64,000 bases of DNA, taken from assembly GCA_032622095.1 (NCBI GenBank), contig CP136063.1:25234987-25298986 (forward strand), in the 5' to 3' direction. The notes under the pieces are model-generated. The model was not told the origin of the DNA. It searched no databases and was given only the letters and a program-made list of their open reading frames with translations. Shown in pieces: positions 53,561 to 64,000 of the stretch. Made by a program: the position numbers and the translations under genes. The first letter of the stretch is position 1; each line of letters opens with the position of its first letter. The stretch is from Siphonodentalium dalli (Eukaryota > Mollusca > Scaphopoda > Gadilida > Siphonodentaliidae).

Positions 53561-56382
53561 CCCCCCCCCACAACAAAGTATATTGGAGGGCGGTTATATT
53601 GGAATCGGCTTGTCTGTTGAGCCGTCCTTACAAGAGATACAATGTGTCTGTCCAGTGCTGCATTGTGGGGTCATCTCGGTACTGTGAGGTTAACCACACA
53701 ATACATATGTCTATATTATGCGGTTGACTGCATTCACCACCCTACAGTTATCATATCAAATTAATTGAAATAAATATGTAAAATATCCAGAAGAGACCCA
53801 TTATATAGTGCAGTGTGTTTACAACATTTTCCATTGTTCACCAATTAACAACTACTATTCAATGTAGTGATCGCAAATCACCAGTATTCAAACTGATTCC
53901 AGGTCAGCCAGTGACCTCAATGACCTCTTATCAAAAAGTCGACATAAAAGAAACATGCAGACAGTAATCAGGTGTTGCATCATCCTTGGTATTCAGTGTC
54001 TCTACAGTTGAGTTCAGGATAATGTGGTATAACATCAAAATTCACTTCCTCAGATGGAGGTCTCATGTTGAATTCTTGTAATTTATTAAATGGATAAATA
54101 CACTGGTAACAATTATTAATATTATTTAATTGTTTTTATTTGTAATTAAACATTTCATTCCTGTTTTGGTGTGAATGGTCATGCGCTCTTCTGAGTTGTC
54201 ATCGCGGCGAATGCCAAAACTCACCTGTGTCTGATTGAAGCCAGAATACAGACCCCCTATATTGACTTAGTTGTATAAGGCGCGTGCACATTTTGAGGGG
54301 AAACACTGGGTCAACAAGTAGCAACTTATAGACATAAATGTACGGTAAATTCAGCATAATATAACATATGCATTGTCGTCAGGCCGCAGAAATTCGTTCA
54401 TAACTCTACCCATACCTACCTTTATACACTTATGTATACTGGTATATTACTGATGTTGTTGCTGCCAAATCAACATAGTATATAACACATATAACATATT
54501 TTGGTATAATTATTACAATACTCGAAATCGGCACCTGAATTGACCGATTGTGATCTCAAATAATCGGCAATTGGCGCAAGACTGTATCTAACAATCAGCT
54601 CATCACTACTTGTAGTCTTCACATCCGTACTCTGTGGTTTCCATGGTTGCGTAGTATTTATTTATGGGTACCTCGAAACAGTGCGCGGAAGTGCGCGGTA
54701 CAAATAAAACAGTTATTATGCACGGGGAGTTGATTTAAAACATGTCTATTAATGAAATAGAGTAGTAGAAGGTCTTCAGTTATGAATTTGCAATGTCAAT
54801 TTAACGTTTTATTAGAGAGTGAGTGGTAGAATCTACCGCGCACTGTTTCGAGAAAACTTATACTGCGCGGTATTGGGTTAATATATATTTTATTTTATTG
54901 TTTAGTCTTTTGGCATTGTTTTAGTGTGAACTTACTTTATTATCTCGGAAACAGTCCTAAACTTACTATTTATTTATGCCTAGCATTGTCTCTTTCTAAT
55001 GTTATGCTATCTCCGCTAGCTTCTTCAGAGAAATGTGACATTATTACAACTTTCATTTTCATGTTTTCATACTGGCAGTAAACTGGAAGTTGTTTTAACG
55101 GGAGTGTATTTCAAACGGTCCCCACGCGCTCATCACCAGGGGAACCTTTTTCCGGGGGCATTCTGGTGGGAGCTTTTTTTATCGTATTAAGAGATCCGAT
55201 AAGAGAGCTTGGTTTACAAGAATTACCAGAGAATATATTTACTGTGGTATAATTACGGTAATTCCCTGACGTCGACAAATGGGACACCGTGGGTTGGGTC
55301 ACGTGGGTCCTTCCCCGAATGAGAGACGACTTGATACCAGACCGTGATAGAGGCAGGACGAAATAGTGGACTGCTGGAAATATATCGTGGCCGGCCACAG
55401 AGTCTGGGTACAGCAGGAAACACAAGGTGAGTGAGCCTGAAGTACTTCACCACCTTGTGAGATTGAGATATAAGTGGAGAGGTGCAAAATCTCCATATTA
55501 CAGAAAAGACAGAAAGGTACATACAGAATCATCGAGAAGCAGTCACAAACAATAGCATAATAAAGTAATTTAATCGCTGGGTGAATTCACTAATTGAACC
55601 GTCTGAAAGGCTCCCACTAATTTCATCATAATTGATATATACGATAAATATACATATATTTTCTGTCGATGGTTTTAAGATTCGTTACATAATTTATGTA
55701 TACTGGATTACAAATAAATAATCCTGTTTTAACTGATTGGTTTGTCTTATAAATCTTAAAATTCCCAAGTACATGTATGCTCTCTGTACAGTTAATATAC
55801 CCTATCTCAATGGATAACCAAAGCAGATCAAGAATAACAGATTAATTATAGACAACAGTAACAGAGAACCTAAGAGGTCAAGAAATCACGATACCATGAT
55901 ATTAAAATAAACTCGACCCCCTCTCGTTGTTACACCATGATGTACAGTTTCTATTGACAATTTCATTTACAACATATATATGGACATAAACTCTGCCTAT
56001 ATATGTAATGCTCTTACTGATAACATACTGAGCTAGTCCCTCCATACGCCGGTACAGAAAAAAAATAAAGCTGACCCTGCATGAACGAGCCAGGAAATGT
56101 TTGCACATTTCCTTTTGGAACATTTCCTTTTGGAAATGTTTGCAAAGTTGGAAACCTACCAGTCGGCCTATTATTTTCACATGGGCGGGGTGAGAGGCTC
56201 AATTCAGACATATTATAGTGTTCCCATTTCTGACTAATTGTCTATTTCCATTTGGATAAACAATTTGTAATGTATCCTTCGCTACAAAGAAAACTTTTAG
56301 TTACCAGATGCAAATCTTTTCTGCTTCAGCATTTTTATATCTAAGGATATAGAACATGTATAAGGAGAAAAATTTGTGTCTC

Positions 56383-57334
56383 TATATGAATTTTGTTTGT
56401 TTTATAGAGCCCATATACAGAATGAGCAGGTGATGCCAGTGTCCTGGGCCCACAAACAAGGTACCCCGCCTTGCTCACCGGAAGCTTATATTATGCTAAT
56501 GATGAACAGACAGTCTGCCGTAGGAGCAGTTTTAGCCAGTCAAAAATAAAAATAGTGTAAATAAAATTGTAGAGAATCCTGAATATCATGAATTGATTAC
56601 ACGATGGAATACACTTACAAAGCCCAAAATTTACAACTATAAATTCAACAACAGTCGTAGTCAGGTTATATTGTTTATATAAACATCGGAGGTGCCCTTG
56701 TTGTTAGCGGGAGGTATCGGAATCCACCGAGATCGCATCGGGCGCAAACATTCCTATATTTTACATATTTCCGCGTTATTCATGCGCCCGATGCGATCTC
56801 GGTGGATTCCGATACCTCCCGCTAACAACAAGGGCACCTCCGATGTTTATATACACAATATAACCTGACTACGACTGTTGTTGAATTTATAGTTGTAAAT
56901 TTTGGGCTTTGTAAGTGTATACCATCATGTAATCAATTCATGATATTCAGGATTCTCTACAATTTTATTTACACTATTTTTATTTTTGACTGGCTAAAAC
57001 TGCTCCTACGGCAGACTGTCTGTTCATCATTAGCATAATATAAGCTTCCGGTGAGCAAGGCGGGGTACCTTGTTTGTGGGCCCAGGACACTGTGGCATCA
57101 CCTGCTCATTCTGTATATGGGCTCTATAAAACTAAAATAAATTTTCGCGCAAGACCGTACCCATATCCGCAGCAGGTCTCCAAGGTGAGAACTATAAATT
57201 CAACAGTCGTAGTCAGGTTATATTGTTTATATAAACATCGGAGGTGCCCATGTTGTTAGCCCGATGCGATCTCGGTGGATTCCGATAACTCCCGCTAACA
57301 ACAAGGGCACCTCCGATGTTTATATAAACAATAT
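56383..57334. mobile_element. 952-bp insertion made of a giant palindrome plus a smaller one
   Basis: Absent from segmental copy A and flanked by the 13-bp direct repeat AAATTTGTGTCTC (56370-56382 and 57335-57347). Arms 56399-56746 and 56783-57132 are almost perfect inverted copies of about 348 bp around a 36-base spacer. A shorter palindrome, 57184-57334, reuses the inner part of the same arms (GTTTATATAAACATCGGAGG). A 61-codon and part of a 183-codon frame overlap it without recognisable content. Confidence 0.9.
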
Positions 57335-57609
57335 AAATTTGTGTCTCGTTTTTTCTCTTAATTCTACCATTAGTTCATTCAGTGACAGAGATATAATTCC
57401 TATCATTGTAGGTAGATTCTCTAAGTGGGAAGCTACACCAACTCTTACATGTATATCCAGTGCAAGTCAGTCAGCACTCCGCAGCCCATTCTTATATCCA
57501 GTGCAAGTCAGTCAGCACTGCGCAGCCCATTACACTCTTTATTTTGATCATTTATTTCTTAAGATGGTTATATCTGTTTTATTTTGTCAACATGTTCATT
57601 ATCTTGTAG

Positions 57610-57815
57610 ATGGGAAAAGTAAAATATGCAAAGAGACGTGGACCGATCATGAAAATGAGGTGTTTTGGTCTTTACTTGAAGAATCATTAAAGAAAAAGAC
57701 TGTGCCAAAAAGTCATCTATTACAACAAGTTGCTGATGCATTTAATAGCAGCAGGACCATAGCTCAACTGAGGACAAGATGTCATAATATTAATAACAAG
57801 AAACACAACTTCTAG
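57610..57815 (+). pseudogene. SANT/Myb-like exon, copy B
   Basis: Near-identical to 51204-51535, but a TAT codon has become TAG, so the frame stops at 57815 just after the domain (CHNINNKKHNF). The domain itself is complete. Confidence 0.6.
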
Positions 57816-58501
57816 ATTTTTCCTTCATATTTAGCTCAACAAATCAAGATATGCTATTGCCTCAAGCCTCTGTGTGTGCATAAAATACTTCCTTTAGATA
57901 GAAGATACAAGGCATGGGTGACAAATCATGTCAAAGATTAAAATGGTAATAATCGAATCAGAATCGATCGCTGAACATTTAGTTTTATAAGGAGTATAAC
58001 ATATCATCTGTAAAATTGCAAGAAAATAGTTACACAATGAAAATTAGAATGGGGATAAATATAAGTATATTTAACTAATTACAAGGATTGATAAACTTAA
58101 AGGTACTCAATCCGATTATGATGGTCCCCATATCATCAGATATCAACAACAATTATGACACCCAGAATGGGGATAAAGTAGTCCCCTGCGAACCGTTCGA
58201 GGTTCGGTTCGATTCGAAACCGCCGAGATGATTCGGTCCGGTTTGAAACCTTAGACTGGATTCATTTATATTGAACCTTTTCTTTAGTCCCGCAAAATGG
58301 GCAAATTTTACGAACTGGGAATTGTTTATTGATTATATACCGTATATTGATTGGTTTACATACAACTGTGTGATACTATGATTTTATGTTTACATTTGAC
58401 ATAATTAATTTAATCATTACTCACTGGGTGATATTTCATTTTGGCATAACTTTATTCCATTCTCGCTAAACTAATAGCCAATAAGTTATGATTATTGATG
58501 A

Positions 58502-60265
58502 TCTGCATGGAACTTGATCAGAAAACATTTTCCATGGGACAGATTCTCAGACTCTGCTTGGATCAGAAAACTCTGGGATTCTTCTGTTGTGTCAGAACTT
58601 CATACGGTTTTCCAGAAAATTTAAAGACATATTATGGACTTGTTCAGGTGAATTAAATTGTTAAGTTAGTATTCAGGCGGTATGCCAGCTGGAGGAATAT
58701 AGCATTCTACTACATCGCCAAAAATCTCAAACAGATCGACCGTACCACCCAATAGAAAACATCATCTGAACTATGCTCAATTGTAAATATTTACTTCTCG
58801 ATTCGGGATGCAACTATCGGCGACAAAGTAACGAAAACGATTTTGCCATCAAGAGTCACTGAATTTAATTTATATATAATAATGGCGGTGTGTGTTATTC
58901 AGTTTGGATTTAAGATTTGTAAAAATAACTACTTTGAGCAAGATATTCTCCATTTCTATTGGTTCACTCTACCGGAGTGTTTAATATCACTTTAAGAGGA
59001 TATTGTAAGAGATATCCAGCTCGAAAACATATACATACGAAAACACAGGAAATGTTTAACTTCCTCACGTGGTCAGGCTCGTAAGAAGAAAACAGTCGTA
59101 ATTATCATAATTACCATGTTTCCATTTACTGCAGAAAAAATGTACAGCACATAAGTTCCAGCCGGAGGCGACAGAAATTCTAAAAAACAAACAACCCGAC
59201 TTCACAAAGTTACGAAAACTTGAGATCACAAAAAAACCCAACAGACAGTAGCACCCAAAGTAATTGTATAATTAAATGCACACGAAATCCGGACATGTGT
59301 GGGACCAAATTTTTAGCAGCACTGGTAACTTGTGATTTGATTTCAACAGAAGACGAGAAAAACTGCAGCGTACGTTACTTCACAAGAGGAGACGGTTCCA
59401 AAATTAATAGATTGTGAAGGGAAGACTGAGGCAGCGATAACTATACACGAGTATGACATAAGTAACGGATATTATCGACAACGAAATGTGACGTCTTATT
59501 GTGTTATATCCAACAAGTTTCCGATGAATGGCAACAAGCCATATTTCCGACTAAATCCTGAAAAACAACAAACAAAACTAACAAATCATCTTCAAGACAA
59601 ACTTAAAAACACTGATTACATGAGGACAGGCTCTTCTCAGAGAACAGGTGGCACCCGGTCATCTTATGTTTCAGTGGTGTATGGACCATAAACTTGAACT
59701 GTCGTTTAAGGACATCTTAAAGGATACATTTTTCACATCCATTGAAAATAATGTTGAAAACGAGCGTCGCACAGCGACCGCATTTATCCCGTCGGGTCGC
59801 TAAAACAAGACAGCTAGAGAGACACGTTTGCATTTTTTTACCAAAACTAAGAATAGAACCAAAACAAGATCACGTGCCCGATTGTGTCAGTTGCTAAATA
59901 AAGATTTGATGGATCACGCGGATCGATACACAAATTCCATTGGTGGGATTAACATGCAGTACTATATGATCATTAATAAGATTTAATAAGGCAACATCTG
60001 CCTGGTAATTTATTCGCAAGGTTACCAAAAACTCTCAGTAGCATCAGGGTAATATAATATAACCAAGGCTCTGATCGTTCTCAGTAAATCGGGAGAGCAG
60101 AACTATATCGCCGGAGGCACGTGATCAAGTCGTTAGAGGGCCAAGGTCTTTTCGCAAGATTCGAAAATTGGGGAAAGTATGTTTTTGTTGGAGCTCTCCG
60201 TTTTTTTGTATTTTGCCCGTCTTCCACGATGGTTCGTGTGCTCGTTCTCGGCCATTCTTTTGTTA
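58502..60265. repeat. large dispersed repeat unit, copy 1
   Basis: About 1.76 kb running from TCTGCATGGAACTTGATCAG to CGTGTGCTCGTTCTCG. Open frames 59220-59417 and 59488-59691 are shared with copy 2 but show small indels and no known domain, so coding is doubtful. The end contains a conserved leader plus an ATG at 60229. Confidence 0.85.
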
Positions 60266-60375
60266 ATCGTCTGGGGTCCCATTTGGATAAACAATTTGTA
60301 ATGTATCCTTCGCTACAAAGAAAACTTTCAGTTACCAGATGCAAATCTTTTCTGCTTCAGCATTTTTATATCTAA
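60229..60375 (+). CDS. possible 5' exon of an SGNH-hydrolase-like gene, truncated
   Basis: ATG 60229 opens MVRVLVLGHSFVNRLGSHL. A V-L-V-x-G-H/D-S-x-x-x-R pattern after the start is the block I motif of SGNH/GDSL-like proteins that recur near transposons in invertebrates. From 60276 the frame enters the repeat shared with 50783-51005, so the following residues are probably not native. It ends at TAA 60375. Copy 2 at 62145 keeps only the first nine codons. Confidence 0.35.
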   Translation: MVRVLVLGHSFVNRLGSHLDKQFVMYPSLQRKLSVTRCKSFLLQHFYI

Positions 60376-60495
60376 GGATATAGAACATGTATAAGGAGAA
60401 AAATTTGTGTCTCATTTTTTCTCTTAATTCTACGATGTGCGAGATAAGAAGTATATATCCATTAGTTCATTCAGTGACAGAGATATAATTCCTTC
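60276..60495. repeat. third copy of the 50.8-51.0-kb segment
   Basis: Runs from CCATTTGGATAAACAATTTG to GAGATATAATTCC, matching 50783-51005. It retains the ACGATGTGCGAGATAAGAAG stretch that copy B lacks, so it derives from a copy-A-like source. Confidence 0.9.
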
Positions 60496-62166
60496 TGTTG
60501 TGTCAGAACTTCATACGGTTTTCCAGAAAATTTAAAGACATATTATGGACTTGTTCAGGTGCATTAAATTGTTAAGTTAGTATTCAGGCGGTATGCCAGC
60601 TGGAGGAATATAGCATTCTACTACATCGCCAAAAATCTCAAACAGATCGACCATACCACCCAATAGAAAACATCATCTGAACTATGCTCAATTGTAAATA
60701 TTTACTTCTCGATTCGGGACGCAACTATCGGCGACAAAGTAACGAAAACGATTTTGCCATCAAGAGTCACTGAATTTAATTTATATATAATAATGGCGGT
60801 GTGTGTTATTCAGTTTGGATTTAAGATTTGTAAAAATAACTACTTTGAGCAAGATATTCTCCATTTCTATTGGTTCACTCTACCGGAGTGTTTAATATCA
60901 CTTTAAGAGGATATTGTAAGAGATATCCATCTCGAAAACATATACATACGAAAACACAGGAAATGTTTAACTTCCTCACGTGGTCAGGCTCGTAAGAAGA
61001 AAAACAGTCGTAATTATCATAATTACCATGCTTCCATTTACTGCAGAAAAAAGGTACAGCACATAAGTTCCAGCCGGAGGCGACAGAAATTCTAAAAAAC
61101 AAACAACCCGACTTCACAAAGTTACGAAAACTTGGAGATCACAAAAAAACCCAACAGACAGTAGCACCCAAAGTAAGTGTATAATTAAATGCACACGAAA
61201 TCCGGACATGTGTGGGACCAAATTTTTAGCAGCACTGGTAACTTGTGATTTGATTTCAACAGAAGACGAGAAAAACTGCAGCGTACGTTACTTCACAAGA
61301 GGAGGAGACGGTTCCAAAATTAATAGATTGTGAAGAGAAGACTGAGGCAGCGATAAATATACACGAGTATGACATAAGTAACGGATATTATCGACAATGA
61401 AATGTGACGTCTTATTGTGTTATATCCAACAGGTTTCCGATGAATGGCAACAAGCCATATTTCCGACTAAATCCTGAAAAACAACAAACAAAACTAACAA
61501 ATCATCTTCAAGACAAACTTAAAAACACTGATTACATAAGGACAGGCTCTTCTCAGAGAAAAGGTGGCACCCGGCCATCTTATGTTTCAGTGGTGTATGG
61601 ACCATAAACTTGAACTGTCGTTTAAGGACATCTTAAAGGATACATTTTTCACATCCATTGAAAATAATGTTGAAAACGAGCGTCGCACAGCGACCGCATT
61701 TATCCCGTCGGGTCGCTAAAACATGACCGCTAGAGAGACACGTTTGCATTTGTTTACCAAAACTAAGAATAGAACCAAAACAAGATCACGTGCCCGATTG
61801 TGTCAGTTGCTAAATAAAGATTTGATGGATCACGCGGATCGATACACAAATTCCATTGGTGGGATTAACATGCAGTACTATATGATCATTAATAAGATTT
61901 AATAAGGCAACATCTGCCTGGTAATTTATTCGCAAGGTTACCAAAAACTCTCAGTAGCATCAGGGTAATATAATATAACCAAGGCTCTGATCGTTCTCAG
62001 TAAATCGGGAGAGCAGAACTATATCGCCGGAGGCACGTGATCAAGTCGTTAGAGGGCCAAGGTCTTTTCGCAAGATTCGAAAATTGGGGAAAGTATGTTT
62101 TTGTTGGAGCTCTCCGTTTTTTTGTATTTTGCCCGTCTTCCACGATGGTTCGTGTGCTCGTTCTCG
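60488..62166. repeat. large dispersed repeat unit, copy 2
   Basis: Starts at CTTCTGTTGTGTCAGAACTT (lacking the first about 75 bases of copy 1) and ends at CTCGTTCTCG, where the sequence TAAACTAATAGCCAATAAGT, also found just before copy 1 (58465), follows. Divergence from copy 1 is about one percent by eye. Confidence 0.9.
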
Positions 62167-62174
62167 TAAACTAA
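62145..62174 (+). pseudogene. truncated second copy of the SGNH-like exon start
   Basis: ATG 62145 opens MVRVLVLVN and then stops at TAA. The break coincides with the repeat boundary at 62166. Confidence 0.4.
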
Positions 62175-62205
62175 TAGCCAATAAGTTATGATTATTGATG
62201 AATAC

Positions 62206-62815
62206 AGGTCGAACAAGCTTTTTTTAATTCCGTAAACTGGCTGAAACTGAATAGGTATATCCCGGGCAGCACTTCTGTGTCAACAATGGGATTCAACCAA
62301 TCACAGTGAGGAAAAGGTGTGGTCATTGTTTATCAGCATAAATGATTGACATGATTATGTAGCCTGGTGTGCTTTGTCTTGTGACACATAATTGCTACAA
62401 CACGACATCAGCACGCTTCGATCTTTGTCGTGTGTTGTCACAGTTATATATTGACGAGTCTGTTAATAGTTACTGAGTGTCGACATTACAATAATAATAT
62501 GCCGTACGGGTACTTAATTTATTCACAAGATAAAATTCACCCTGCACAGTGCTGATTTTGGGACCCTACGTACATGTATGTTACTTTACCGATAAAAAAT
62601 CATATTCGCTTGCAAAAACAGAAAATATCAGAACACAAAATGCGTAGATTTGAAACCAAAGTCGCAAACGAATAAACAGACTACCCATCTCCAATATAAA
62701 ATAATTCTTTGTTGTGTAGTTATCTTATAGCTGTGTAGATGGGCAATAATTAAATAACCGTTGATTTTACTATAATAATGTCCACTCTATCCCTAGTCTA
62801 CAACAACAAGGTCGG
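62206..62815. other. non-coding stretch
   Basis: AT-rich; nothing recognised before the right hAT terminus that begins near 62816. Confidence 0.4.
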
Positions 62816-62943
62816 TGTTTGGATTCGAGGTTCGATTCGATTCGAAACCGAGACGATGATTCGGTTTCAAAGTTCGGTTCGACCTAAAATTTAAGGTTCG
62901 CAGGGCCCTAGGATAAAGATAAATATATAACAAATTACAAGGA

Positions 62944-63069
62944 TGGATAAACTCAATGATTAAAGTATTATACTGATCTGTTCAATGAGGGGTTTACATA
63001 GAGCAATGGATAAACTCAATGATTAAAGTATTATACTGATCTGTTCAATCAGGGGTTTACATAGAGCAA
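62944..63069. repeat. 63-bp tandem duplication
   Basis: Two copies of a unit beginning TGGATAAACTCAATGATTAA and ending TTTACATAGAGCAA, with one G/C difference. Confidence 0.9.
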
Positions 63070-63133
63070 TTTTATCGATTACAGACAATTAAGCGACCGA
63101 GCCCCAGTGTCTAGTTAACCAATGTCGTTATTA

Positions 63134-64000
63134 GATCTGCATGGAACTTGATCAGAAAACATTTTCCATGGGACAGATTCTCAGACTCTGCTTGGATCAG
63201 AAAACTCTGGGATTCTTCTGTTGTGTCAGAACTTCATACGGTTTTCCAGAAAATTTAAAGACATATTATGGACTTGTTCAGGTGCATTAAATTGTTAAGT
63301 TAGTATTCAGGCGGTATGCCAGCTGGAGGAATATAGCATTCTACTACATCGCCAAAAATCTCAAACAGATCGACCGTACCACCCAATAGAAAACATCATC
63401 TGAACTATACTCAATTGTAAATATTTACTTCTCGATTCGGGACGCAACTATCGGCGACAAAGTAACGAAAACGATTTTGCCATCAAGAGTCACTGAATTG
63501 AATTTATATATAATAATGGCGGTGTGTGTTATTCAGTTTGGATTTAAGATTTGTAAAAATAACTACTTTGAGCAAGATATTCTCCATTTCTATTGGTTCA
63601 CTCTACCGGAGTGTTTAATATCACTTTAAGAGGATATTGTAAGAGATATCCAGCTCGAAAACATATACATACGAAAACACAGGAAATGTTTAACTTCCTC
63701 ACGTGGTCAGGCTCGTAAGAAGAAAAACAGTCGTAATTATCATAATTACCATGCTTCCATTTACTGCAGAAAAAAGGTACAGCACATAAGTTCCAGCCGG
63801 AGGCGACAGAAATTCTAAAAAACAAACAACCTGACTTCACAAAGTTACGAAAACTTGGAGATCACAAAAAAACCCCAACAGACAGTAGCACCCAAATTAA
63901 GTGTATAATTAAATGCACACGAAATCCGGACATGTGTGGGACCAAACTTTTAGCAGCACTGGTAACTTGTGATTTGATTTCAACAGAAGACGAGAAAAAC
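63134..64000. repeat. large dispersed repeat unit, copy 3, cut by window end
   Basis: Starts at ATCTGCATGGAACTTGATCA as in copy 1 and matches it to the last base of the window. It lies outside the hAT element that encloses copies 1 and 2. Confidence 0.9.

Larger units (their letters stand above)
52963..58339. repeat. segmental duplication, copy B
   Basis: Second copy of 47513-51926, with a 31-bp tandem duplication at its very start (CTCTAATAAAGGAGGAATTT repeated), a 952-bp insertion at 56383-57334, and small deletions. Visible divergence is a few percent or less. 53560-56380 contains no recognised gene beyond what is described in copy A. Confidence 0.95.
58179..62910. mobile_element. 4.73-kb hAT-type element
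   Basis: The left end TAGTCCCCTGCGAACCG and, read inward from the right, TAGGGCCCTGCGAACCT are flanked by exact 8-bp duplicates GGATAAAG (58171-58178 and 62911-62918). Both subtermini are rich in GGTTCG/TCGAAACCG. The interior consists of the repeat units starting at 58502 and 60488, and no transposase is visible. Confidence 0.8.

Noticed and set aside
59220-59691. Open frames of 65 and 67 codons in the large repeat units
   Set aside because: Shared with copy 2 only because the repeats are young; small indels differ between copies and no domain is seen.

Overview
The window looks like repeat-dominated intergenic and gene-remnant DNA from an invertebrate animal nucleus. It is AT-rich, has spliced exons with GT/AG borders and long introns, and carries BEL/Pao, pogo/Tigger, hAT, CACTA-like (CMC) and LINE sequences plus many small inverted-repeat elements. 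The mixture and the protein families fit a mollusc or another lophotrochozoan best. That placement is an inference; I see no rRNA, mitochondrial or host single-copy marker that fixes the species. No prokaryotic features (operons, CRISPR arrays, Shine-Dalgarno sites) are present.

Layout. 0-10 kb: a plus-strand multi-exon gene or gene remnant. Exons at 648-891, 1211-1400 and about 3369-3679 join in phase. A long exon at 5388-7840 and two short exons, 8534-8627 and 8942-9078, also join in phase. The long exon has one frameshift and may combine an RNase H-like transposase core with a beta-propeller-like part. A further exon at 9657-10187 ends before a polyadenylation signal. 10.3-17.9 kb: a complete, very young BEL/Pao LTR retrotransposon with two 1011-bp LTRs that differ at only two bases that I can see, a 6-bp target duplication and one intact 1812-codon polyprotein. 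18-20.4 kb: non-coding DNA with short tandem repeats. 20.4-23.7 kb: a decayed pogo/Tigger transposon that received three later inverted-repeat insertions. Two of these have target duplications that can be read against the broken reading frame.

24.1-30.2 kb: a 6.06-kb unit with terminal inverted repeats of about 190 bp (the first 41 bp match exactly). It encloses one long, broken protein with zinc-binding motifs and a C-terminal part resembling PIN/FEN-type nucleases. This is my best candidate for an undescribed mobile system. 30.2-30.4 kb holds a 187-bp copy of the 5' coding part of the intact hAT transposase-like gene at 32.5-35.1 kb (minus strand).

36.7-49.1 kb: nested elements. A 75-bp satellite array is split by a 6.9-kb hAT-type element with an exact 8-bp target duplication, and both lie within a 10.8-kb span that itself has hAT-like ends. 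47.2-58.3 kb: a CMC (EnSpm/CACTA-like) transposase remnant and a direct segmental duplication of about 4.4 kb. The second copy is interrupted by a 952-bp insertion that is mostly one large palindrome. 58.2-62.9 kb: another hAT-type element with an exact 8-bp duplication, filled with about 1.7-kb repeat units that continue to the end of the window.

Functionally, almost all recognisable coding capacity is for transposition. The BEL element and the hAT-like gene are the only long intact frames. The many short elements probably depend on transposases encoded elsewhere.
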